Assembly: GCA_031213475.1 (NCBI GenBank)
Contig: JARUPZ010000026.1
Span: forward strand, 512,501-576,500
Direction: 5' to 3'
DNA length: 64,000 nucleotides
Source of the DNA: Nereocystis luetkeana
Taxonomy: Eukaryota; Sar; Phaeophyceae; Laminariales; Laminariaceae
The translations under genes were made by a program, and so were the position numbers. Positions within the stretch are counted from its first letter, which is position 1. Each line of letters begins with the position of its first letter. Shown here in pieces: positions 22,901 to 30,475 of the stretch. Below the pieces are notes generated by a model. The model ran no database searches. It was given only the letters and a program-made list of their open reading frames with translations, and was not told the DNA's origin.

Positions 22901-25900
22901 GTTGTGGTACCAGGGACGGGCGGCACGGATCAAACTGCCGTCTTTGCTACAATGACGCGGATAGGGCGCTGCGAAACGACGACCCGGACGATCGCGCGAT
23001 CATGTAAGTCAGGAAACGCACTGTAGCATACCCAGTCTCTGGCTTGCATGTGCTACTGCTGTATGTAGTACACACGTCTTAGCTCGTCACTTCTGTCAGT
23101 GTGTCATAAGGGAGTGAGGGCGTCGAGAAAATTCATTCAAAGTCAGCGAATCGGAAGTTCAAAGCTGTGTTGTGCTGTGATGACGAGCTGCAACGGTGCC
23201 ATAGCTCTTTGCTTCCAATGTGTTTCATACTGTAGCTAAGCGCTTCAACAATCATTTCACTCCTACCAAGGTGTGACACGTTGATGCCCGTCCCGGATGA
23301 GCCTGTCGAGCCGGAAGAGCCTGTGGAAAGCTGTGATGAGGAGGAGTGCCCCTACACCAACAGCATCGGTTTCAGGGGGCGAGTGTGCGACCCTTCGTGC
23401 GCCGACGGGATCCCGTTCGGTACGAACGGTTGTGGTACCAGGGACGGGCGGCACGGACCAAACTGCCGCCTTTGCTACAACGACGATGCCAGGGCCCGGA
23501 GCAATGATGACCCCAACGATCGAGCGATAATGTATGTCAAGTATTGCGCTTCTGTAGCGTATAGTATTTGCCTTGCATGCCATTTTCTGTGCTACTGCTG
23601 TATGTTGTACGCATGGTCGGGCTCGTCTGCTGTATCATTGTTTCATTTCGGGCTGATGGCGTCTGGCAAGCTGCACTTCATCTCAGTGAGCGAACTTATA
23701 ATTTGCGTGCTGTGTGGATGACATCCTGTGACTATCCCATAGAGTCTTCGTCCCCATGTGCTACCTAGCTAAACGCTTTCACTATGCTTCACTTCTGCTA
23801 AGGTGTGATACGTTGATGCCCGTCTCGGACGAGCCCGTCGACCCGGCCGGAACCTGTGATGAGGAGGAGTGCCCCTACACCAACAGTATCGGGTTCAGGG
23901 GGCGAGTGTGCGACCCTTCGTGCGCTACGGGGATCCCGTTCGGGACGAACGGTTGTAATACCAGGGAAGGCCGGCACGGATCAAACTGTCGTCTTTGCTA
24001 CAACGACGTGGACAGAGCGGTGGCCAACGACGATCCCGATGATCGCGCGATTATGTAAGTGAAGCAATGCAATCCTGTAGCGGACGGTATCTATGTATCA
24101 CGACATGTTCTACCGAACTGCTTCAGATTACTCTGGCTCGTCTGGTGTATCGCTTCGTTGGTTGGGAAGAGTAAGCGAACGATATTCTATTCATCAGACG
24201 TTCAATGCCGCGTAATACTTTGATGACATCCTGTCACTATCCCAAAGAGCCTTGGTCCCCATATGCTACCTAGCTAAACACCTTTACTATGCTTGTCTTC
24301 TGCTAAGGTGTGATTCGTTGATGCCCGTCTCGGACCAACCCGTCGACCCGGCCGGAACGTGTGATGAGGAGGAGTGCCCCTACACTAACAGCGTGGGATT
24401 CAGGGGGCGAGTGTGCGACCCTTCGTGCGCCAACGGGATGCCGTTCGGCACGAACGGATGTGGTACCAGGAACGGACGGCACGGATCAAACTGCCGTCTT
24501 TGCTACAACGACGTGGACAGAGCGCTGGCCAACGACGACCCCGATGATCGCGCGATTATGTGAGTCTAGTAAGAATTTCTTGCATGTTTGATTTGGAGGT
24601 ACATGCGCTTCTGCGTACGCATGCGCTAGCTCGTCTGTTCAGTAACTGTCGTTCAGGAATTCGGACTTTCATCACACAAAATATTGTGGTGGAATTTGCA
24701 CGTTAAATACCATATACCATATTTCTCTCGTATCCCTTGGCAGCAAGTGGTAAGTAGCATCCTTGCCCGGTGATGCCCAGCTAAACCTTTCTCTGTGCTT
24801 CGCTTTGTACAAGGTGTGACACGTTGGAGCCCGCCCAGGGCGCGTACGATATCCGCCGTCTCTCAACGGCGATTGAGGACAGCCCCCGGCACCAGCTGTC
24901 TGCCTTTGCCGACGCGGTGGATGGCGTCCAGTCCATGTTCGACGCCGCAACTATCCTTCCCTACACGAACGATCTAGTTCGAGGTAATATCTGCGCGTTC
25001 ATTGCTGGAGATGTGGAGGAGGTGGACCAGGTTGAGGTGGCGGTAATGAGCGTGCTTCAGTTCCTCCCGGGAATGAGGGTGGCGGTTGCTACCGATAACG
25101 CTGGGTTCCACGCATACCAAAGGTGAGCCTAGGTGCGACCAGAAACTCGAGCGGTTTGCATTCCAACGAGGAAGAAAGCTTGATGACGTTCGTAACTCAT
25201 CGTGTATGGTTCTTGGATGTTATCGAGTTGGTGTTCATCCGTTGACCTCAAAAGTGTTTTCCGAAGGTCCATCCCGCTTCTGCTGTGCCAAAGTCTCCTA
25301 TATTGTGGTCACGCTCTAAGTTCATGTGTCGTTGTCCTGCCTTGTCCAGGTCTGTCGGCGTTCTTCCCGGAGTCACGGTGCATCCCACGGACGACCCCTA
25401 CACTGCAAGTTTGCTCGCCGACGAATACTGCGGCGTCGATACACGCCTCATCTTCTACATGAAATCCGACTCTGTGGTATCTAGGCAGTTCACGTCCAAG
25501 GACACACACTCTACCCACGGAGACCTTCTCGTGGTCCACGGAAGTCAAAAAGGGAGCTTTGCCGACCGTGACCTTACAGAGCTGACCACGACGGTGCTCG
25601 GGTTCCAGTCGCCGTCTTTCACGTTTAACGCCGACCTTTTCCTGCCGGTTGGTGCCAACGGTGATCTCCGCGAGGTGTTGGTGTCCGGACAAGATAACGA
25701 GACGCGTGAAGGCCATGGGAGTGCCCTTGATGTCTTGCGAGGCTTCATGAAGCAACGAAAAATGTCCGCTGTCCCGCAGGTGAGCGTTTATGTGAGATAA
25801 AATCGTGAGAACCGTGTCGCGATGGCTAGGTGATCTGTGGTCACATCCTCATGTTTGATAGACTCGCGTCGAAATATCGCAAACAGTAAAATTGATCTAG

Positions 25901-26406
25901 CTATCATTACCTTGCCGGCGCAACTATGATATTGTGATCCGAATGAGCCAGCAGTCCCGCATTGACCGCGAAACAGATAGGACGGAGGACGTAAGTTCTT
26001 CATCCGATCGATGACCATTTCCGAACTTCTATGTATCACGATCTGCTAGTCACTCTTTCGAAAAAATCGTCTTGCTGCGTACTTGGTCCTCACCACATGT
26101 TTCCATCCCTGTGTGTTGCGTGGTTCCGCTCTACAGCTGATGGCTGCGCTCGCCTACTCAAGAAATATCCCGGGGGTGTGGTTTGTCGACCCTCAAACCT
26201 GGGTGTCGCAGCACTTGTTCAGGACAGCGTCCATCTGGGAGATCCCGCTGGTCAAGCCGCGGTTCACCTGCTCGATCGACCCGTTGGCCAGGAAGACGTA
26301 CACGGAAAACATGGATGTGGCGCTCGTATTGCAAAGCAACCTCGACTTCTTCACGCACGGAGGGACGTGCGACAGCGGCTACATAGATACCCGTCGCGTA
26401 GATTGA
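4620..26406 (+). CDS. Secreted two-domain glycosyltransferase-like protein with 14 cysteine-rich modules (21 exons)
   Basis: Exons: 4620-4985, 13613-14056, 16148-16660, 17124-17284, 17931-18071, 18273-18470, 18720-18971, 19233-19484, 19764-20024, 20303-20563, 20835-21086, 21343-21582, 21792-21989, 22239-22490, 22752-23003, 23271-23531, 23803-24054, 24308-24559, 24814-25122, 25350-25779, 26137-26406. They sum to 5,817 nt (1,938 residues plus TGA), and every junction has GT/AG and a matching phase. Residues 1-24 are a signal peptide. Residues ~40-270 look like a nucleotide-sugar (GT-A type) glycosyltransferase: VVPVYRGD start, EWDV as a candidate metal-binding acidic motif, FWVKGS, HINGNAIY and YDVALWL. 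Cysteine-rich modules fill ~330-1600. A second domain (~1640-1930) has VAVATDN, RLIFYMKSDS, KDTHSTHGDLLVV and FNADLF, again glycosyltransferase-like. I infer a Golgi/secretory enzyme acting on matrix polysaccharide or glycoprotein; family and substrate are unknown. Exon structure is firm, function moderate. Confidence 0.88.
5880..6175 (+). repeat. R5 interspersed repeat, head fragment
   Basis: It carries the R5 head (TGTTCTTCACATTAAGCCGT, TCTACCCGTCGGCATCC, then GAAGAGATAC) but diverges after ~150 bases. Weaker R5 pieces continue around 6660-6960 (GACAGCCGTGACATC, A-rich tail). Confidence 0.55.
6970..7062. mobile_element. TTAA palindromic MITE, copy 4
   Basis: Left end TTAACCCCTTTAGGACCGCA is intact; the right end has decayed after CTGCGGTTTTAAAAGG. 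The centre ACTACTTGAAATTTGACTGG is the reference used to recognise the 7-bp insertion in copy 7. Confidence 0.85.
7461..8125 (+). repeat. R5 interspersed repeat, most complete copy
   Basis: The order is: (TG)n and TTCTTCACACTAAACCGTTC head; TCTACCCGTCGACATCCAGC; TGTGGTCACAAAGCTACGCC; TGCAGTGGGCAATGCAAAGC; an A-rich 200-base middle with a C run; and a tail with GCAGCAGCTTGTGGTACGAG and TGCCGTCTCCGCC. Its first ~470 bases recur inverted at 10090-10570 and its head recurs at 9262. No protein product is convincing. Confidence 0.7.
8830..9240 (+). repeat. R5-related degenerate copies
   Basis: At 8831 the R5 head (TGTTGTTCACATTTAACTGT, TCTACCCTGTCGGCGCCC) is present but carries CCAGGTA inserted at a TA. 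Further decayed R5 words occur near 8640-8720 (inverted) and 8970-9240. No gene is visible. Confidence 0.45.
9262..9570 (+). repeat. R5 interspersed repeat, head copy
   Basis: It is almost identical over ~290 bases to 7461-7750, then diverges after the A-rich stretch ending GACAAATCGAAAGAGAATAA. Confidence 0.7.
10090..10570 (-). repeat. R5 interspersed repeat, inverted copy
   Basis: The reverse complement of this stretch matches 7461-7930, including the C/G run and the TTGTTTACAAGCAGTGG region. With 7461-7930 it forms a ~470-bp inverted repeat spanning 3.1 kb. Because single R5 copies also exist, I read this as two insertions in opposite orientation, not as the ends of one transposon. Confidence 0.65.
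10770..11165 (+). repeat. R5 interspersed repeat, tail copy with CAG run
   Basis: It matches the R5 tail (A-rich, then a (CAG)n run of six units near 11016, TTTGTGGAACGAGTA, CTGCCGTCTCC). Confidence 0.5.
11360..11448. mobile_element. TTAA palindromic MITE, copy 5 (diverged)
   Basis: The right arm TTTGTCCCCAAAACGGGGCT...AGGGTTAA is well kept. The left arm (TTTAGAACTGCACACCTGTC...GGGGATAA) is diverged but still alignable. Confidence 0.7.
11581..11919 (+). mobile_element. tRNA-derived SINE, family A, copy 1
   Basis: The head CCCCGGTGGTTCAAGTGG contains a polymerase III A box, and GGTTCGAGCCCC is an exact B box ~35 bases on. The ~280-base body carries CGTACCGTAGCGGGAAGGGG, and the element ends in an 18-A tail. 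The second copy at 36257-36588 is highly similar and also ends in poly-A. SINEs move by LINE reverse transcriptase; none is present here. Confidence 0.85.
12039..12135. mobile_element. TTAA palindromic MITE, copy 6
   Basis: Palindromic arms ACCCCTTTTAGAACCGCAGT / ACTGCGGTTCTAAAGGGGTT with TTAA on the right. It lies ~50 bases from copy 7. Confidence 0.85.
12186..12283. mobile_element. TTAA palindromic MITE, copy 7, carrying a 7-bp insertion
   Basis: The arms match the family. In the centre, copies 4 and 8 read ACTACTTGAAATTTGACTGG; here the spacer contains TACCTGGTA. Removing CCTGGTA restores exactly the family length between ACAAACTAC and ACTGGTTTG (15 bases). The TTAA ends have decayed. Confidence 0.8.
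12753..12812 (-). repeat. R5 head fragment
   Basis: GAATGTCGACGGGTAGAAAG...GTGAAGAACACACACACA is the reverse complement of the R5 head. Just upstream, 12630-12690 has three tandem copies of a 21-base unit around TATCGGGGTACCAACAGCAG. Confidence 0.6.
13028..13080. mobile_element. TA-target MITE, left-half fragment
   Basis: TATACGGGGGCTCATCGTAA...GGGCCTACGGTACACC followed by AAAAAACTATTTTT matches the left half of the ~110-bp TA-flanked family; the right half is missing. Confidence 0.55.
13359..13559. mobile_element. TA-target MITE with a TTAA MITE nested in it
   Basis: The outer element begins TATTACGGGGGACCATAG and ends CTATGGCCCCCCGTAATA, so it has ~25-bp terminal inverted repeats and TA at both edges. 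At its internal TTAA (13377-13380) a TTAA MITE has inserted; bases 13471-13474 repeat the TTAA. The intact right arm (GGTCCTGTTAACTATGG) shows what the empty site looked like. Confidence 0.85.
13377..13474. mobile_element. TTAA palindromic MITE, copy 8 (nested, both TTAA intact)
   Basis: Both TTAA duplications are present around CCCCTTTAGAACCGCAG...CTGCGGTTCTAAAAGGG. The insertion into a recognisable host element proves the 4-bp TTAA target duplication directly and supports a piggyBac-type origin. Confidence 0.9.
13613..14056 (+). CDS. Gene 1 exon 2: core of the N-terminal GT-like domain
   Basis: The exon is phase 0 to 0 and 148 codons long. It contains GPSVMFFKMF, ALAIIEWDVLV (acidic candidate metal site), FWVKGSNLGG, HINGNAIY and YPYDVALWLTISD. 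These spaced motifs resemble an algal/plant GT-A-like family that I cannot name with certainty. Codons are strongly C-ending. Confidence 0.9.
14057..16147 (+). other. Gene 1 intron 2
   Basis: 2.1 kb with GTGAGT donor and CCCCAG acceptor. Apart from a G-run near 14509-14519 and a C/G-rich stretch near 14876, I see no repeat family or exon in it. Confidence 0.6.
16148..16660 (+). CDS. Gene 1 exon 3: linker and first cysteine-rich module
   Basis: 171 codons, phase 0 to 0, GTGAGC donor. After an ~60-residue linker, the module runs CNAAC...VCDDTC...LCGAG...CRLCFVD, a diverged form of the tandem modules downstream. It ends with IIMCD, the boundary signature that starts each later module, so the second module begins here and finishes in exon 4. 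Confidence 0.88.
17124..17284 (+). CDS. Gene 1 exon 4: completes cysteine module 2
   Basis: It reads VCDEACGTGRHGDYNC...CRFCFNDLEAA and ends VIMCST in phase 2, GTAAGA donor. With the last 20 residues of exon 3 it gives eight cysteines in the same order as the tandem modules, although this module is split by an intron and the later ones are not. Confidence 0.85.
17405..17660 (+). mobile_element. Degenerate SINE, family B, in gene 1 intron 4
   Basis: The body (GCAGCATTCGAT, then GAAGCCACGTACCGGGGGGG and CTGTGACCAGTGCTTC) matches the copies at 33931 and 35431. The polymerase III box region is too decayed to read. Confidence 0.6.
17931..18071 (+). CDS. Gene 1 exon 5: cysteine-free linker A
   Basis: 47 codons, phase 2 to 2. 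It ends VGSLARTSPSRMLQTNL, recognisably related to the end of exon 12 (VESLTSSPPPRKLQANL), so linkers A and B are older duplicates than the module exons between them. Confidence 0.75.
18273..21086 (+). CDS. Gene 1 exons 6-11: cysteine module array A (six modules)
   Basis: Exons 18273-18470, 18720-18971, 19233-19484, 19764-20024, 20303-20563 and 20835-21086 each encode one module, all phase 2 to 2. The spacing in exon 8 is C-x16-C-x4-C-x12-C-x3-C-x10-C-x10-C-x2-C, with invariant CPYTN, GFRGRVCDPSC, PFGTNGC, GRHG and NCRLCYND. Exon 6 is shorter and lacks the first cysteine. Eight cysteines suggest four disulfides in a secreted module; I do not recognise the domain as a named family. Donor sites vary (GTACGT, GTAAGT, GTATGT). 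Confidence 0.9.
21343..21582 (+). CDS. Gene 1 exon 12: linker B
   Basis: 80 codons, phase 2 to 2, beginning CATMEPVNTTPYG. Apart from the opening cysteine it has no cysteine and is predicted flexible. It separates array A from array B just as exon 5 precedes array A. Confidence 0.8.
21792..24559 (+). CDS. Gene 1 exons 13-18: cysteine module array B (six modules)
   Basis: Exons 21792-21989, 22239-22490, 22752-23003, 23271-23531, 23803-24054 and 24308-24559. Exons 13, 14 and 15 lie exactly 3,519 bp after exons 6, 7 and 8 and encode identical or near-identical protein; their introns are also nearly identical. Exon 16 equals exons 9/10, exon 17 equals exon 11, and exon 18 is a further sister. 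All are phase 2 to 2. Confidence 0.9.
24814..26406 (+). CDS. Gene 1 exons 19-21: C-terminal GT-like domain
   Basis: Exons 24814-25122 (phase 2 to 2), 25350-25779 (2 to 0) and 26137-26406 (phase 0, TGA at 26404). The chain holds VAVMSVLQFLPGMRVAVATD, LPGVTVHPTDDPYTA, RLIFYMKSDSVVSRQFTSKD, HGDLLVV, FNADLFLPVG and WFVDPQTW. The N-terminal strand, the downstream acidic motif (KSDS) and the conserved-looking loops suggest a GT-A-like fold, but key catalytic residues cannot be assigned from sequence alone. Confidence 0.85.
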
Positions 26407-28140
26407 GGTGCACGGCTTGCCCCACCCCCCGGTCGATCCATCGTTGGAAGTTGAAGTTGCGTGGGGTTGTGTAGTTTCTGCACCCAGCTTTGCCGTGTCT
26501 TTTTTTTCACTAGAAAACTCGGTTGTAAAATCTGGTGGCAGGGTGGAGGGTAACAAAAGCCAAGAATGCGTCAGGCCCCGCTCGTCGGCTCGTTTCGCGG
26601 GATAAAGCGATTTATTTTTCCGCCAGGAACTATGTGTTTAGTGTCTTGGTTGAGCTCGTGCGAGAAACTTGAGGGTCGCTGTTCATTTATGCAATCTCAA
26701 GGGCCGAAATGCGTTAAGTGCGTCTAGCCCCTCCTTGACTCCACCAGGCACATTACGTAAGTTGTCACTAACTCTTTACGAGAACCTATTCTCCCGGTCG
26801 TATCGAGTTAACATGGTTTACTTACGTGATGCGCGAGGGATCGTGCGGCCCATCATACAGTTGGTCGTTGTCCCCGCGTATGTATGTTCTATATTGGATA
26901 GCGCTGTCAGCCCTTTATACGCCACCGTTCCCGGGCCTGTAGAAGACGACGGCGCAAAGTGCGCAGCAAAGTAGGCACTCGTTTCACCACCGTCCGCATA
27001 TTACATGTAATATATCCTTGGATTCAGGCGGGATTTACACCGTGTGTTACCCACACTGCGTTTGGCGACGAGTCTCGTGTATCACTAGTGTAATTTCTGC
27101 ATCAAATGTCGCCCTAGCATTTCCGCTCCCTTGTTTTACGCGTTGGCCTTTTGAGTTTGACGAGGAAACTAGCTATTGTCTTGGTTCTTGTTTTACAAGG
27201 CGATTGACAATGATTCCTCCTTAAATTGGAGCTGTGCTAACGCTTGGAACGACAAGTAGAGTGCCTGTAACGCTTGGCGCGAAACGTAGTGTCTGGGGAG
27301 CAGGACGGGGGAGGATACAAAACGCTCCAGCGTGCACGGTAGGAATAGGTAGCTGTTCCTCTAACGGCATTGCGCATAGCAGTCATATTAATCAGCTTTT
27401 TTTCTCTCAGGCGTTGGGAGTTTTGCCGTGTATGTCGCGGTTCTGCCGACACCCCGCTTACTTGCAGTGCCCTCGCGATAGTGGTACCGTAACTCCACAT
27501 TGCGGCCGACGAGAGGGCTTTGCTTTGTAAGCGTCCAAACTGATAGCCTAGTAGGTGCACAGGTTTATATTGCGTACTATGATCCTTTATCGATTTTGTG
27601 TGTGAACGCAGCGACTCGGTATGAACCGCTCACCGATCGGCATCTGGTAGTCCCGCTCCGTGCGTGAGGTTCCCGAATAACTGCATTTGTATTCGTTTTT
27701 GCCTCGGCAAGCTTGAAACCTTTCCTCCAAAATGCTCACGAGTCTGTATCGCGCCCTAACTTTGCTGGGGTGTGGCTTTCCCTTTCGAAGCACTGCTTGG
27801 TGTGCTGGATTGCAATATGAGTAGTTCGGACTCCGCCGAATATACCGCCAATGCTTGTCGTAAAAGGTTGACAGTAGAGTTGAGGGTTGTAAAAAGGCGG
27901 TGTACCGATACTTTGAGTGGGTGCACCTGATATCGGCGGTGTCCCACGGTGCTCACGTTCCGTCGGAGGCTACGAGCGGCTGGCCTCAAATGTTTCATAT
28001 ATCCGCACGTTGTTTCGTCAAGTGCAGAAACGTTGTGCGGCGTAGTTCGCATGGGTGCGGCCTGCCTTACACGTTGCATAACACCGCACGTTGTTTCGCC
28101 ACATACGGAAACGATTGGGCAGCTTCGTGATCATCGCAGG
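26407..28140. other. 3' flank of gene 1, no recognised gene
   Basis: This is moderate-GC sequence free of the repeat families seen elsewhere, so its first part is probably the 3' untranslated region of gene 1. Reading frames of 60-107 codons occur on both strands but lack C-rich third positions or recognisable motifs. Confidence 0.5.
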
Positions 28141-28148
28141 GAAAGGGG

Positions 28149-28469
28149 TTGCCAGGCCTCGCTCACCGTGTTGATTTTACGCGTTTATGCTGTATTATTT
28201 GTGGATACATTTTAAGTGTTCGACGTTTAGCTGTGCTCGAGGACAAAGCAGACCTCGAAAATAAATGTAGAGATGAAAGCTGTCGTAAATTGGCACATAA
28301 CGACGAGGATGCGCCAAGACGAGCAGCCCAGGGGTTGTATTGCCTCATTAATACATGCAACTCCGTATACCAAGCCGTCGACGGGTGCAGGGGCGCAGAG
28401 ACATGTACGGCAGCAGGAGAGTGTGTCTTTCCCGCGATAATAAAAGGCGTCCTTGCACTGTACGCGTAA
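28149..28469 (+). CDS. Possible cysteine-rich coding fragment
   Basis: A 106-codon frame includes ENKCRDESCRKL, LYCLINTCNS and GCRGAETCTAAGECVF: eight cysteines in 45 residues. It is not related by eye to the gene 1 modules. No clear splice sites or promoter are visible, so it may be an exon, a relic or chance. Confidence 0.25.
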   Translation: MPGLAHRVDFTRLCCIICGYILSVRRLAVLEDKADLENKCRDESCRKLAHNDEDAPRRAAQGLYCLINTCNSVYQAVDGCRGAETCTAAGECVFPAIIKGVLALYA

Positions 28470-28689
28470 AAGGCGGTGATCGACCGGGGCAATAGGCTGG
28501 AGCATTACATGCCAAGCGGTAGAAAACTAGCTCGGGGGTGGGGCTTGGGAAGCGTTCATGTGTGCTTCTTCTGTTTCGAGTATGTATGTCATGCGGCTGG
28601 CTGCAAACACGTGCATACCGGCGCGGGGCGCAGACGCGTTAAAATAATGATTTGTTCGGTTGATTTTCCAACTGATTTTGTGGCCGCCG

Positions 28690-28875
28690 CAGACGAGAGT
28701 GCATGCCCTCCGGCGTGCAAGTTCGCGTACTACAAGGCATTTCCAAGGCGGGCGCCTATCCGTTCAACCAGGCAGAATGTTTCTGGCGTTCGTATCACGT
28801 TCCCGTCGGCAGAAGCCGGCGGTGACAACAATCTCGACCCTAACCTGAACGTGACTGAAGCCACCTCCCGCGCGC
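28690..28875 (+). CDS. Possible exon interrupted by an inverted-repeat element
   Basis: After a CCGCCGCAG acceptor-like sequence the frame reads DESACPPACKFAYYKAFPRR ... NNLDPNLNVTEATSRAP with C-ending codons, then runs straight into the inverted-repeat element at 28876. It looks like coding sequence, but no partner exon can be joined. Confidence 0.3.
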
Positions 28876-29121
28876 CGCGTTCCACGATAGAGGTATCACA
28901 TTTCCGCTATTTTTTTTCTGAATGGTGGCGTTCCGTAACCCAAAATCGTCGAAATGTCAATCTTGCTTCGAAAAATGGCGTTTTAGTATTCTTGGTTAAT
29001 GTGATTATTCATCGAGATTCAGTTTGATTTTCGCTGAAGTCAATTTCGGGTGAGGTATGGAGCTCCTTAAGTGAGGACCCTCAGAAAAATTATGGGGAAC
29101 CTCTATAGTAGAACGCCTCGC
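28876..29121 (-). mobile_element. ~250-bp inverted-repeat element, copy 2
   Basis: It begins CGCGTTCCACGATAGAGGTA and ends CCTCTATAGTAGAACGCCTC; the ends are imperfect inverted repeats. The interior aligns with 981-1244. Confidence 0.75.
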
Positions 29122-29579
29122 ACCAGGATAATTTTCAGACACGTCCATGCTTCGCGAATAGAAGCCGAGGGCAATCCCAAAAAAAAACTGTGGAAACTTT
29201 GGTGAACGTGCGTCTAAGACAGTAGTTGTGTAACGTCCAGTCAGTGGAAAAAAAGGCACCTATAGGTTGAGCATTTGTAAAAGAAAGCTGCACGACATTT
29301 ACGCGCGCATGCCTCAGTTTTTAGGGTCCGGCACAAAGATCGCAGAGGACTTCAACAGCAGGAAGCGTGGAGTAGAGAGGACTATATACGCGGAAGCGTG
29401 AGCGAATCTCACAGAAACTGACGAGGGTGTGCTGTAGGAGGCTTCGTACTGTAGTTTGTCGTCATCCATTGAGTGGAACGAAAACAACTACCAGGTAATG
29501 ATATTGAACTTCTCGCCTTCAGCGATGTTCCTTGTTTCCAATACAAACCACGGTAGTACTCGTCCGATCATGACACCAC

Positions 29580-29695
29580 TATTACGGGGGACTACAGATA
29601 ATAGGACCTACGGTATACATAAAAACCTACCTGGTATATATTTAAACGTTTTTACTAACAATATTTGGTCCTATCAACTTTGGTCCCCCGTAGTA
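29580..29695. mobile_element. TA-target MITE carrying a TACCTGGTA insertion
   Basis: It starts TATTACGGGGGACTACAG and ends TTGGTCCCCCGTAGTA. Compared with the copy at 35802 (AAAAACCTATGTATTTGCC), this one reads AAAAACCTACCTGGTATATA; removing CCTGGTA restores the same 44-base spacing to GGTCC. Confidence 0.8.
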
Positions 29696-29739
29696 AACGA
29701 AAGGATGTGATTTGGTAGGTTTGACTCGCATAAGAGTGC

Positions 29740-30016
29740 CAAACACGGTAGAGATTGCGCCACGCCACGAGGCACCACTTAATTCCATGAGGTGCCATGA
29801 GACGGCACAAAAAAACCCTTGACAGTGCCATGAGGTTCCATGCGCCCCATCGCATGGTCAATACGGTCCCATGACGTCCTCATGGCCTTCCTGCACCACC
29901 ACATGGTAGGACACTGCTAAGACACTGCTATTTGCAGGACACTGCTAGGACACTGCTATTTGCAGGACACTGCTATCTGCAGGACACTGCTAGGGCACTG
30001 CTATTTGCAGGACACC
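29740..30016. repeat. Degenerate CCATGAGG repeats followed by a CACTGCTA minisatellite
   Basis: 29740-29900 has loose repeats of CCATGAGGTGCC. From 29907 the unit GGACACTGCTATTTGCA and shortened forms repeat about seven times. Confidence 0.7.
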
Positions 30017-30415
30017 GGTAGGTCAGTAGTACCACGGGAGATACTGCCCTGACAGGCAATTGAACGTGCCTGGACGTTCACGGCGCGCCTGCGGTGGAAA
30101 CGAACGCCAAACATTGTGTATGACTCACGCCCGCCGCAACTAATATAGTGCCCTTCATTCACGCCCGTCACACTCGCGCCCATCGGCACTTGGGCGCCAC
30201 GACTAGCTGCCGTCGCTCGTCGCGGGAGGAGCTTGAAAAGTCGCTTGTACTTCCAAATCGAACAGGATAAATTGCTGAACGCACTGCGGCTTGTTACTGT
30301 TACTGTACAACGAGTACAACTGTGTGAACATCCAGTGCACCCAGCATCGGTCAAGAGGGGCTCGTGCGTCCAGTAAACTCGACCCGCGCCGCCCGCCACT
30401 GCTCCTAACAACAGT

Positions 30416-30475
30416 AAGAGAAACTACAGTAAGAAGAGCCTCACACCTCCTACGACTCTTACTGTAGTTTCTCTT
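30416..30475. other. 19-bp perfect inverted repeat with 22-base loop
   Basis: AAGAGAAACTACAGTAAGA (30416-30434) pairs exactly with TCTTACTGTAGTTTCTCTT (30457-30475). Nearby, GGAGGAGCTTG and ACTCACGCCCGCC words are repeated around 30110-30240 and 30480-30630, so this may be a small mobile element. 30,476-32,550 otherwise shows nothing I can name beyond scattered inverted-repeat-element words near 31141. Confidence 0.55.

Larger units (their letters stand above)
18185..24560 (+). repeat. Recent tandem duplication of ~3.5 kb (arrays A and B)
   Basis: High similarity starts at about 18185 and 21704 (both CTGGAGTCCGTATTAAATAT) and runs through exons and introns alike. The offset is 3,519 bp through exon 8/15, then 2,968 bp at exon 11/17, because array A has two copies of the exon 9/10 type and array B one, while array B has an extra copy of the exon 11 type. 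The similar intron sequence means the duplication is young. Confidence 0.88.

Noticed and set aside
18273-24559. CRISPR-like or satellite array
   Set aside because: The repeats are splice-bounded exons of 198-261 bases with conserved reading frame, and the spacers are introns.
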